Positions 1-5,785 of a stretch of DNA of 9,279 nt are shown here, piece after piece. The stretch is taken from NCBI GenBank assembly GCA_038117265.1, contig JAYOFO010000091.1, positions 1 to 9,279 of the forward strand. The letters are read 5' to 3'. Both the position numbers and the translations under genes were made by a program. The stretch is from JAYPUG01 sp038117265 (GTDB lineage: Bacteria > Pseudomonadota > Alphaproteobacteria > UBA6615). A model generated the notes under the pieces. That model had not been told where the DNA came from and searched no databases. It saw nothing but the letters and a program-made list of their open reading frames with translations. Each line of letters starts with the position of its first letter. Positions within the stretch are counted from its first letter, which is position 1.

Positions 1-502
1 GGCTGCAGGCCGTCGCCGCGGCCAGGCGGGGCGCGGTGGCACGCATCTCGCCCGGCGCGCGCACGATGACCCCGACCTCGCCGAGCCGCCGGCAGGCCTC
101 GTCGCGGCTGTCGTAGCCGTCGGCGCGTTCATGGAAGAACTCCGTCGCGTGGCCGAAGATGAAGGCGCCACGCGCATTGTACTCGTCTTGCAGGAACTGC
201 AGGATCGCGGCGCGATCGGCCGGTGACGGGTCGGGCCCGATGACGATATCCGCGATGTCGCACGGCCCCGCGCCGAGCGCCGTGATTCCCGACGCGATCA
301 GCGATCGAAACCCTGGATCGCCGGGGGTCTCGCTGACCACATAGACCGTCGGGCCCTTCGGTGCCGCGGGCAGGTCGATCAATAAGCGCTCCATCGTCTC
401 GGGCGTGCCGGCCCCTATTACGGTCGGTTTCTCGGCTGCGGGCAAGGTGATATCTTCGCCCAAGCGGGGCGTGGCATCTGCGCCCTTGTTTCGAAGTCGC
501 AT
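1..502 (-). CDS. Hypothetical protein, N-terminal part (runs off left edge)
   Basis: From ATG at 502 an open frame of 167 codons runs to the window edge without a stop. The protein begins MRLRNKGADATPRLGED. Codon-like composition supports it as the coding frame: it avoids the Arg/His-rich makeup of the overlapping minus-strand frame at 129-554. It contains an alternating hydrophobic stretch around residues 48-56 (GPTVYVVSE), another around 79-90 (PCDIADIVIGPD) and GAFIFGHATEFF near residues 110-121, which suggests an alpha/beta fold. I see no signal peptide or membrane segment and do not recognise the family. The start is uncertain: no Shine-Dalgarno sequence precedes 502, so the ATG at codon 37 (position 394) or a TTG between them could be the real start. 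The first 40 codons hold several codons unusual for this GC-rich DNA (ATA, TTA, CTT, CGA). It diverges from the thiamine enzyme with only 18 bp between start codons. Confidence 0.6.
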   Translation of the reverse strand, partial: MRLRNKGADATPRLGEDITLPAAEKPTVIGAGTPETMERLLIDLPAAPKGPTVYVVSETPGDPGFRSLIASGITALGAGPCDIADIVIGPDPSPADRAAILQFLQDEYNARGAFIFGHATEFFHERADGYDSRDEACRRLGEVGVIVRAPGEMRATAPRLAAATACS

Positions 503-505
503 TGT

Positions 506-524
506 CGGGGGGATGCCGTTGTGA
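506..524 (+). promoter_or_regulatory. Ribosome-binding site and overlapping ATG mini-frame at the thiamine-enzyme start
   Basis: The run GGGGGG at 507-512 is well spaced (8 nt) for the GTG at 521 and is the reason for choosing that start. An ATG at 513 opens a three-codon frame (ATG CCG TTG TGA, 513-524) whose stop overlaps the GTG in a GTGA arrangement. Because the G-run abuts this ATG, it serves the GTG better. Whether the mini-frame is translated is unknown. Confidence 0.4.
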
Positions 525-2188
525 GAACGGGCGGGCGAGTTTTGATCGATGCACTGCGCGCGCACGGTGTCGACACCGTGTTTTGCGTGCCCGGCGAGAG
601 TTACCTGGCCGCGCTCGACGCGCTGTACGACGTGCGCGACACGATCCGGGTCATCACCTGCCGGCACGAGGGCGGCGCGGCCTATGCGGCAGAGGCCTAT
701 GGCAAGCTGACGGGCAAGCCCGGCGTGGCGTTCGTGACCCGCGCGCCCGGCGCGTGCAACGCCAGCATCGGCGTGCACACCGCGCTGCAAGATTCCTCGC
801 CGATGATCCTGTTCGTCGGCCAGGTGCCGCGGGAGTTCCGCAACCGCGAGGCCTTCCAGGAGGTTGACTTCGAAAACATGTTCGCCCCGGTCGCCAAGTG
901 GGCGATCGAGGTGGACGATGCCGCGCGCCTGCCCGAGATCACCGCGCGTGCCTTCGCCACGGCGGCCGGCGGGCGCCCAGGGCCGGTGGTGGTCTCGCTG
1001 CCCGAGGACATGCTGACCGATGAGGTCGACGTGCCCGATGCGCGCGTCAGCGCCTTCCCGGTGCCCGAGCCGAGCGAGGAAGATCTGGCGCGGCTGCGTG
1101 AGCTGCTGTCCAAGTCGGAACGGCCGCTGGTCCTGTTCGGTGGCGGTGGCTGGAATGCGGCGGCCTGCGCCGATCTGCAGGCCTTCTGCGAGGCGAACGG
1201 CCTGCCGGCGATCTCGGGCTTCCGGGTTGCGGACATCTTCGACAACGATCACCCCAATTTCGTCGGCGAGCTCGGCTACAACACCAATCCCAGGCTCGCC
1301 CAGCGGGTGCGCGACGCCGACACGCTGCTGGTGCTGGGCGCCCGGCTCGGCGAGACCGCGACCCAGGCCTACACGCTGATCAAGGCGCCGCGCCCCGACC
1401 AGACGCTGATCCACGTCTATCCCGACCATTCCGAGCTCGGCCGGGTCTATCAGGCCGACCTGCCGATCGCGTCGGGCATGGGCGCGTTCCTTGCCAAGGC
1501 GCGTCGCCACGTCCAGCTCGATTCCGCCCACTGGGCGGGATGGCTGTCGGAGGGGCGCCGGGATTTCGAGGAATGGACCGTTCCCTGGGACGTGCCGGGC
1601 CCGCTCAACCTGGCCGAGCTGTTCGTCCAGCTTCGCGACATCCTGCCTGACGACGCGATCCTGACGACCGACGCCGGCAACTTCGCCGGCTGGACCAGCC
1701 GCTTCTTCCGCTTCCGCAAGTACCGGACGCTGCTGGGCCCGGCCAACGGCTCGATGGGGTATGGCGTGCCCGCGGCGCTCGCGGCCAAGGCGGTGAAGCC
1801 CGACGTGCCGGTGATCGCCTATGCCGGCGACGGCGGCACCCTGATGACCGGTAACGAGTTGGCCACGGCGGTCCAGCACGACCTGCCGATCGTGTTCATG
1901 ATCGCCAACAACTCGATGTACGGCACGATCCGCATGCACGAGGAGCGCGAGTATCCGGGCCGCGAGATCGCGACCGCGCTGCGCAACCCCGACTTCGTCA
2001 AATGGGCCGAGGCCTTCGGCGCCCAGGCCGAGCGCGTGACCGCGACGGAGGAGTTCCGGCCGGCGATGGAGCGTGCACTGGCGGCCGGCCGGCCGGCCGT
2101 GATCGAACTGATCGTCGACCAGGAACTCATCGGCAGCAATTTCACGCTCACCCAGCTGCGCGAACGGGCACGTAAGGCGGCCGAGTAG
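521..2188 (+). CDS. Thiamine diphosphate-binding enzyme, acetolactate synthase-like
   Basis: A 555-residue protein with the three-domain layout of the acetolactate synthase/pyruvate oxidase superfamily: N-terminal pyrimidine-binding domain (about 1-170), central domain (about 190-325) and C-terminal pyrophosphate-binding domain (about 370-535). The conserved cofactor-activating glutamate is E50 in CRHEGGAAYA. The metal/diphosphate motif starts at G436-D437-G438 and ends in N463-N464, as the family requires. QVPREFRNREAFQE resembles the equivalent acetolactate synthase segment. A catabolic carboligase or decarboxylase is as likely as branched-chain amino acid synthesis: there is no ilvH regulatory-subunit gene beside it, and paralogues of this type act on varied 2-oxoacids. 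The substrate is therefore unassigned. The start is GTG at 521, with a G-run at 507-512 about 8 nt upstream. The HAD phosphatase gene follows after 7 bp, so the two are probably co-transcribed. Confidence 0.9.
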   Translation: MRTGGRVLIDALRAHGVDTVFCVPGESYLAALDALYDVRDTIRVITCRHEGGAAYAAEAYGKLTGKPGVAFVTRAPGACNASIGVHTALQDSSPMILFVGQVPREFRNREAFQEVDFENMFAPVAKWAIEVDDAARLPEITARAFATAAGGRPGPVVVSLPEDMLTDEVDVPDARVSAFPVPEPSEEDLARLRELLSKSERPLVLFGGGGWNAAACADLQAFCEANGLPAISGFRVADIFDNDHPNFVGELGYNTNPRLAQRVRDADTLLVLGARLGETATQAYTLIKAPRPDQTLIHVYPDHSELGRVYQADLPIASGMGAFLAKARRHVQLDSAHWAGWLSEGRRDFEEWTVPWDVPGPLNLAELFVQLRDILPDDAILTTDAGNFAGWTSRFFRFRKYRTLLGPANGSMGYGVPAALAAKAVKPDVPVIAYAGDGGTLMTGNELATAVQHDLPIVFMIANNSMYGTIRMHEEREYPGREIATALRNPDFVKWAEAFGAQAERVTATEEFRPAMERALAAGRPAVIELIVDQELIGSNFTLTQLRERARKAAE

Positions 2189-2195
2189 CCCTCGC

Positions 2196-2756
2196 ATGAC
2201 GACCGGGCCGCGAAAGGCACTGTTCCTCGATCGTGACGGCGTGATCAACGTCGACAGCGGCTACATCTGGCGGACCGAGGACTTCATCTTCAGGGACGGC
2301 GTGTTCGACGCGTGCCGGCGGGCGCAGAATCTCGGCTATATGCTGGTCGTGGTGACCAATCAGGCGGGCATCGGTCGCGGGCTCTACACGGAACCGCAGT
2401 TCCACGAGCTGACGGCCTGGATGTGCGGCCGGTTCGCCGAGCACGATGTCGAGATCGCGCGGGTCTATTTCGCGCCGACCCATCCCGAGAAGGGCATCGG
2501 CATCTACCGCCGGGAATCGCCCGACCGGAAGCCCGGACCGGGCATGATCTTCAAGGCACGCGACGAGTTCGGGCTCGATCTCGCGGCCTCGGCCCTGGTC
2601 GGCGACCGCGAGACCGACATCCAGGCCGCGATCAACGGCGGGGTGGGGACCCGGATCCTCATCGAGGGTGAGGAGCCCGCGCCGCACCTGTCGCGTGCCG
2701 ATGCGGTGGTGGATTCGCTGGCCAGCGCCGTCGACTGGCTCGCGGCGCGGCGCTAG
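2196..2756 (+). CDS. HAD-IIIA family phosphatase, GmhB/HisB-N-like, lacking the zinc site
   Basis: A 186-residue single-domain HAD hydrolase, close to the usual length for D-glycero-D-manno-heptose-1,7-bisphosphate 7-phosphatase (GmhB) and the N-terminal half of HisB. Motif I is D12-R-D14-G-V-I-N18 (nucleophile and acid/base Asp), motif II is T54-N-Q56 followed by AGIGRG, the R111-K112-P-x-P-G-M segment supplies motif III, and motif IV is G136-D137-R-E-T-D141. It is expected to be a cytoplasmic, Mg-dependent phosphatase of a small phosphorylated sugar or amino acid intermediate. In GmhB four ligands (Cys, His, Cys, Cys) bind zinc in the loop before RKP; by alignment these are A93, T95, S108 and D110 here, so that site is gone. 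No other heptose or histidine genes are in the window, so neither function should be assumed. It starts 7 bp after the thiamine enzyme and probably shares its transcript. No strong Shine-Dalgarno sequence precedes ATG 2196. Confidence 0.88.
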   Translation: MTTGPRKALFLDRDGVINVDSGYIWRTEDFIFRDGVFDACRRAQNLGYMLVVVTNQAGIGRGLYTEPQFHELTAWMCGRFAEHDVEIARVYFAPTHPEKGIGIYRRESPDRKPGPGMIFKARDEFGLDLAASALVGDRETDIQAAINGGVGTRILIEGEEPAPHLSRADAVVDSLASAVDWLAARR

Positions 2757-2773
2757 GCGAGGATCAGCGCCGC
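2742..2773. repeat. Inverted repeat spanning the convergent stop codons
   Basis: GCGGCGC (2742-2748) and GCGCCGC (2767-2773) are perfect complements separated by 18 bp that include both stop codons. In either direction the transcript could fold into a 7-bp GC stem. No T-run follows, so it is at most a weak bidirectional 3'-end element, and such arms can arise by chance in GC-rich DNA. Confidence 0.25.
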
Positions 2774-3565
2774 CAGCATCCGCACCGCGGTTGCGAACAG
2801 GAACAGCGCGAACAGGCGTTTCAGAGTGCGTGCGCTCAGCCGGTGCGCCAGCCGCACGCCGAGCGGTGCGGTCAGCGAGGTGAACGGCGCGATCAGCACC
2901 AGCCCGAGCAGGTTGACGTGCCCGACGCTGGCGTGTGGCAACGCCGGAATGCCCCAACCGGTGGCGACGAAGCCGATTGTCGCCGGGACGGCGATGACCA
3001 GTCCGATCGCCGCGGCGGTGCCGACAGCGCGGTGGACCGGAAACCCGAAGGCGTTGAAATAGGGCACGCACAGCGTGCCGCCACCGATGCCCATCATCGA
3101 CGACAGGCCGCCGATGGCGAACCCGGCGACGCCGCCGGGAAGGCTGTCGCGTAACCGGAAATCGGGCGAGGTCGTCGCCATGTAGGTCGCGACGGCCAAC
3201 GCGACGATCCCGAACACGGCGCTGAGGACCGGTCCGTCGACGGCGCCGGCGACCGCCGTGCCGCCGATCGATCCGAGCAGAATCCACACGCCCCACCGGC
3301 TCAGCAGGTCGACATCGACGGCGCCGCGCCGGTGGTGCGAGCGCGCCGAGATGACTGACGTGATCACGATGCTGGCCAGCGAGGTTCCGACGGCGACATG
3401 CATGCGCACGGCGGGGTCGACATCGATCGCTCCGAGCATGGTGAACAGAACCGGCACGACGATGATGCCGCCGCCCACGCCGAGCAGGCCGGCGAGGACA
3501 CCGGCAATGCAACCGGTGAGGATGAGCACACCTGCCAGGGGCAGGAATTCGAGCAGTTCGGGCAC
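2753..3565 (-). CDS. TauE/SafE family membrane permease
   Basis: A 270-residue, strongly hydrophobic protein with about eight membrane-spanning stretches. It carries the internal duplication typical of TauE/SafE (DUF81) permeases: the first repeat has AGLLGVGGGIIVVPVL at residues 25-40 and the second has MGIGGGTLCVPYF around 158-170. Members move anions across the inner membrane, such as sulfite, sulfoacetate or other organosulfur and organic anions; the substrate here is unknown. The start is GTG at 3565, preceded by GAGGA at 3570-3574 with a short 4-nt spacer. It follows the isomerase-like gene by 33 bp and is probably the last gene of the speD transcript. Its TAG stop shares a CTAG with the stop of the HAD gene on the other strand. 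Nothing nearby (no taurine or sulfonate catabolic gene) identifies its cargo. Confidence 0.9.
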   Translation of the reverse strand: MPELLEFLPLAGVLILTGCIAGVLAGLLGVGGGIIVVPVLFTMLGAIDVDPAVRMHVAVGTSLASIVITSVISARSHHRRGAVDVDLLSRWGVWILLGSIGGTAVAGAVDGPVLSAVFGIVALAVATYMATTSPDFRLRDSLPGGVAGFAIGGLSSMMGIGGGTLCVPYFNAFGFPVHRAVGTAAAIGLVIAVPATIGFVATGWGIPALPHASVGHVNLLGLVLIAPFTSLTAPLGVRLAHRLSARTLKRLFALFLFATAVRMLAALILA

Positions 3566-3598
3566 GTCGTCCTCGCCGGTTAGTCGGGGGCCGCGGTT

Positions 3599-4201
3599 CT
3601 AGTTTCCGGCGAGCCGCCAGTCGATCATCTCCAGCCGGTCCTGGCCGAAGAACAGCTCGCCGTCGACGACGAAGGACGGCACGCTCCAGGCCTGATCGGC
3701 CAGCGCGGCGTCGGTGTTCGCGGCGAACTCGACGGCGACCGCCTCGCTTGCGGCCGCGGCCACCAGCGACGCGCCATCGAGGCCGACACTGTCTGCGATC
3801 GCGGCGACCTGGTCGGGGTCCGAAATGTCCTTTTCGTCGACCCAGCAGCCGCGCATCAGCGCCCGCGTCAGCGCGAACGGGTCGGTGCCCGCCTGCCGGG
3901 CCGCGATGATCGTCCGGGACGAGAGGTGATAGGGCATCGGGAAGTGCTTCGGCGCGGTGTTGACCGGTATGCCGCGCCAGCGCGACCAGCGCGGCAGTTC
4001 GACGAGCCGGTAGGATTTGAGCACGTCGGGGCGCTCGCCCAACGGCCGGCCCGCGCCGGTTTCCTGCCAGGTCCGTGCGACATCGGTGGGCATCCAGGCA
4101 ATCTCGCGTGCATGCCGGCCGGCGATTTCGCGCAACGCGTCCACCGCTAGGTGCGACCAGGGCGAGATGCAGGCGAAGTAGAACTTGATCGGCGCGCTCA
4201 T
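3599..4201 (-). CDS. DsbA-family / 2-hydroxychromene-2-carboxylate isomerase-like protein (GST kappa type)
   Basis: A 200-residue thioredoxin-fold protein with an inserted helical domain. The N-terminal strand KFYFACISPWSHLA (residues 6-19) contains the S13-P-W-S16 motif that replaces CxxC in kappa-class glutathione transferases and 2-hydroxychromene-2-carboxylate isomerases; S13 would contact the glutathione thiol. The C-terminal signature WSVPSFVVDGELFFGQDRLE (172-191) holds the cis-proline P175 and the family's GQDRL ending. The length matches the family (about 200). There is no signal peptide, so it is probably cytoplasmic and glutathione-dependent rather than a disulfide oxidase. NahD-type members act in naphthalene breakdown, but no aromatic-degradation genes are present, so that substrate is not implied. 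The start is ATG at 4201, 8 bp after the speE stop, which puts it in the speD-speE transcriptional unit. Frame openness extends upstream to 4729 but that part overlaps speE and is not coding. Confidence 0.88.
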   Translation of the reverse strand: MSAPIKFYFACISPWSHLAVDALREIAGRHAREIAWMPTDVARTWQETGAGRPLGERPDVLKSYRLVELPRWSRWRGIPVNTAPKHFPMPYHLSSRTIIAARQAGTDPFALTRALMRGCWVDEKDISDPDQVAAIADSVGLDGASLVAAAASEAVAVEFAANTDAALADQAWSVPSFVVDGELFFGQDRLEMIDWRLAGN

Positions 4202-4209
4202 CGGGTTGG

Positions 4210-5085
4210 CTACTTGCCGGCGGCCGACACGCAGGCGGCGACGTAGTTCGGATGCGCGAATGCGCCGAGATGGATGTCGGGATTGTAGTAGCGCGTCGCA
4301 ACGTCCGCTGCGGCATAGCGTGCGGCGAGTTCCGCGTGCGGCGTGCGGCGCAGTTCGCGATCGTCGGTGCCCCAGCCGAAGGCCATGAAGCCGGCGTAAT
4401 AGGTGGGGACCGGCGCGATGTAGGCGTTGGCGTCCGCGAAATGTTCGCCGAGGCGCGCCACCGTGTTGGTCAGCTCGCCGCCCTGGATCATAACGACACC
4501 GCTCTGGGTGACGACGACCCCGCCGGGTTTCAGGCGGCGCTTGCAGTGGCCATAGAACTCGGAGGTGAACAGCACCTCGCCGGGCCCGATCGGATCGGTC
4601 GAGTCGACGATGATCACGTCGTAGCGGTCGCCGTCGGCCGCCATGAAGGCGGCGCCGTCGTCGATCACGATGTTGGCCCGCGGGTCGTCGAACGCGCCAC
4701 CGGAGATGCTCGGCAGATAGGTCGTGCACAGGTCGATCACCGAGCGATCGATCTCGACCATGGTGACCCGCTCGACCGGATGGCGCAGCGCCTCGCGCAG
4801 CATGCCGCCGTCGCCGCCGCCGATGACGCAGACCTCGCGCGCGCGGCCATGCGCGAAGATCGGCACATGGGTCAGCATCTCATGATAGATGAACTCGTCG
4901 CGCTCGCAGACCTGCATGATCCCGTCGAGTGCCATCACGCGTCCCCACTTGGACGTCTGATAGATGACGAGATCCTGGTGTTCGGTCGTCTCGCGGAAGA
5001 GTTCCCGCTCGATCTCGAGGCCGAGCCGGAAACCCGCTTTAAGCTCTTCGTCGAACCACGCCCACTTGTCGGGCCGGTCCGTCAC
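4210..5085 (-). CDS. speE: Spermidine synthase (putrescine aminopropyltransferase)
   Basis: A 291-residue cytoplasmic enzyme that transfers the aminopropyl group of decarboxylated S-adenosylmethionine to putrescine, giving spermidine and methylthioadenosine. The signatures are clear: LDGIMQVCERDEFIYHEM (residues 53-70) is the family's N-terminal substrate-gate region, GGGDGGMLREAL (89-100) is the Rossmann nucleotide loop, E111-I-D113 closes the second strand, and D161-S-T-D164-P-I-G-P supplies the catalytic aspartate and amine-binding aspartate. The length is normal for bacterial SpeE. The start is GTG at 5085 (VTDRPDKWAWFDEEL); it overlaps the speD stop as GTGA, which argues for this start and for translational coupling. 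An open frame continues to 5391 but that lies inside speD in another frame. With speD upstream, the two steps from SAM and putrescine to spermidine are complete here. Confidence 0.96.
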   Translation of the reverse strand: MTDRPDKWAWFDEELKAGFRLGLEIERELFRETTEHQDLVIYQTSKWGRVMALDGIMQVCERDEFIYHEMLTHVPIFAHGRAREVCVIGGGDGGMLREALRHPVERVTMVEIDRSVIDLCTTYLPSISGGAFDDPRANIVIDDGAAFMAADGDRYDVIIVDSTDPIGPGEVLFTSEFYGHCKRRLKPGGVVVTQSGVVMIQGGELTNTVARLGEHFADANAYIAPVPTYYAGFMAFGWGTDDRELRRTPHAELAARYAAADVATRYYNPDIHLGAFAHPNYVAACVSAAGK

Positions 5086-5495
5086 GCCACCACGCCTCGC
5101 CGGGTTTCGTTGACGGTGAGCGAGCCGGTGTTGAACGCCGCCTTCAGGACGGGGATCGCCTTGTGCGGGTCGCACGCGCCGCACATGAAGACGTCGAGGG
5201 CCGCGAAGTCGCGTTCCGGCCAGGTGTGGATCGAGATATGGCTCTCGGCGAGGATCGCCACGCCGGACACGCCGCCGGAATCCGAGAACTGATGCAGGTC
5301 GACGCTCAGCACCGTCGCGCCGGCGGTCTCCGCCGCTTCGCGCAACGCGCGCTCGATATGGACGATGTCCGTCAGGTGTTCCGCCTCCCAAAGGTCGATG
5401 AGCAGATGTCGGCCGGCAAACGCGACACCGTTTTCCTTGATGAAATAATCGACCAGCGGCACGACATTTGCGGCCGCAGACACATTACCTGCCAT
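5082..5495 (-). CDS. speD: S-adenosylmethionine decarboxylase proenzyme
   Basis: A 137-residue proenzyme that self-cleaves to create a pyruvoyl cofactor and then decarboxylates S-adenosylmethionine, the aminopropyl donor for spermidine. It is of the short prokaryotic class exemplified by Thermotoga maritima. The cleavage site is E84-S85-H86 in ILAESHISIHTWPE; S85 becomes the pyruvoyl group, and H90 and C105 match the family's processing and catalytic His and Cys, with the same spacing as S63/H68/C83 in T. maritima. The start is ATG at 5495, giving MAGNVSAAANVV, with GGGAG about 9 nt upstream. It has a slightly longer N-terminus than the Thermotoga protein. The frame stays open upstream to a TTG at 5717, but that stretch is Pro/Ser/Gly-rich, resembles no SpeD extension and would skip the good ribosome site. 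It overlaps speE by 4 nt. It is preceded by a 290-bp gap with possible regulatory elements. Confidence 0.96.
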   Translation of the reverse strand: MAGNVSAAANVVPLVDYFIKENGVAFAGRHLLIDLWEAEHLTDIVHIERALREAAETAGATVLSVDLHQFSDSGGVSGVAILAESHISIHTWPERDFAALDVFMCGACDPHKAIPVLKAAFNTGSLTVNETRRGVVA

Positions 5496-5535
5496 CGGCG
5501 GTACTCCCGGCAAGAAACTGGAAAATGGTCGAAGC

Positions 5536-5563
5536 GTTTTACGGAAATTTTCGCCTGACGCAA
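5536..5563 (-). promoter_or_regulatory. Candidate sigma-70-type promoter of the speD unit
   Basis: On the minus strand TTGCGT (5558-5563) and TAAAAC (5536-5541) are separated by 16 bp within the AT-richer part of the gap, about 40 bp before the speD start codon. The matches to the -35 and -10 consensus are partial, so this is only a candidate. Confidence 0.25.
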
Positions 5564-5626
5564 CCACGAAAAATGGTTTGCCGCCGCAGGATTTCAAGAC
5601 CGGGGGCGCGGAGGAATTTGCAGAGG

Positions 5627-5685
5627 GCCTCGGGGGGTGGGGCGGCGCCCCGGATCGCTCCGGAACACCGCCCCTGAGGGGAGGC
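5627..5685. repeat. Nested GC-rich inverted repeat (stem-loop) in the speD leader
   Basis: Three concentric perfect arms are visible: GCCTC (5627-5631) with GAGGC (5681-5685), GGGGCGG (5639-5645) with CCGCCCC (5668-5674), and CCGGA (5650-5654) with TCCGG (5659-5663) around a TCGC loop. The CCCC at 5671-5674 can pair instead with GGGG at 5678-5681, so two structures compete. No T-run follows on either strand, so it is not a classical intrinsic terminator; an RNA leader element or a Rho-assisted 3' end are both possible. Confidence 0.5.
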
Positions 5686-5742
5686 TTGCTTCCTGGGTAA
5701 GGGAGCAATGAAATCAATGTAGCGATCCCCCGTGCGGCGCGA

Positions 5743-5758
5743 TGTGACGCCGGTCACA
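5743..5758. promoter_or_regulatory. CRP/FNR-family-like operator, TGTGA-N6-TCACA
   Basis: TGTGACGCCGGTCACA is a perfect 16-bp interrupted palindrome whose half-sites are exactly the CRP consensus TGTGA and TCACA with the canonical 6-bp spacer. It lies 27 bp past the acyl-CoA dehydrogenase stop and about 250 bp before the speD start. It could bind a CRP-like regulator; as RNA it could also form a 6-bp hairpin with a 4-nt loop at the 3' end of the acyl-CoA dehydrogenase transcript. Confidence 0.45.
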
Positions 5759-5785
5759 GGCGAGGAATTTTTCCGGTTTCGACGT

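Larger units (their letters stand above)
5496..5785 (-). promoter_or_regulatory. Intergenic region and speD leader
   Basis: This 290-bp stretch separates the acyl-CoA dehydrogenase stop from the speD start and is the only sizeable gap in the window. From its acyl-CoA-dehydrogenase end it holds a TGTGA-N6-TCACA palindrome, a GC-rich nested stem-loop, and then a markedly AT-richer 65-bp stretch nearest speD that contains a direct repeat and a promoter candidate. No frame in it looks coding. I see no match to the SAM-riboswitch cores I can recall. Confidence 0.6.

Noticed and set aside
2083..2098. Four tandem GGCC units
   Set aside because: They lie within the conserved C-terminal coding part of the thiamine enzyme (AAGRPAV) and are explained by GC-rich codon choice.
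3599..4201. NahD role in naphthalene degradation
   Set aside because: Only family-level similarity supports it, and no aromatic dioxygenase or aldolase gene is nearby.
2148..4316. A 722-codon minus-strand open frame
   Set aside because: It crosses the HAD gene, the permease and the isomerase-like gene in a wrong frame and is arginine-rich with no recognisable domain.
4252..5292. A 346-codon plus-strand open frame opposite speE/speD
   Set aside because: It is antisense to two clearly identified genes and has no domain-like pattern.
5562..5578. AACCA/TGGTT hairpin with A/T-rich loop as an intrinsic terminator
   Set aside because: The stem is only 5 weak pairs and the T-run is in the loop, not after the stem; on its own it is unlikely to stop transcription.
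5496..5717. A 74-residue N-terminal extension of SpeD from TTG 5717
   Set aside because: The frame is open, but the extension is Pro/Ser/Gly-rich, is not found in this SpeD class, and ATG 5495 has its own ribosome site.
5496..5785. A known SAM riboswitch in front of speD
   Set aside because: I looked for the conserved cores I can recall and saw none; a covariance-model search would be decisive.
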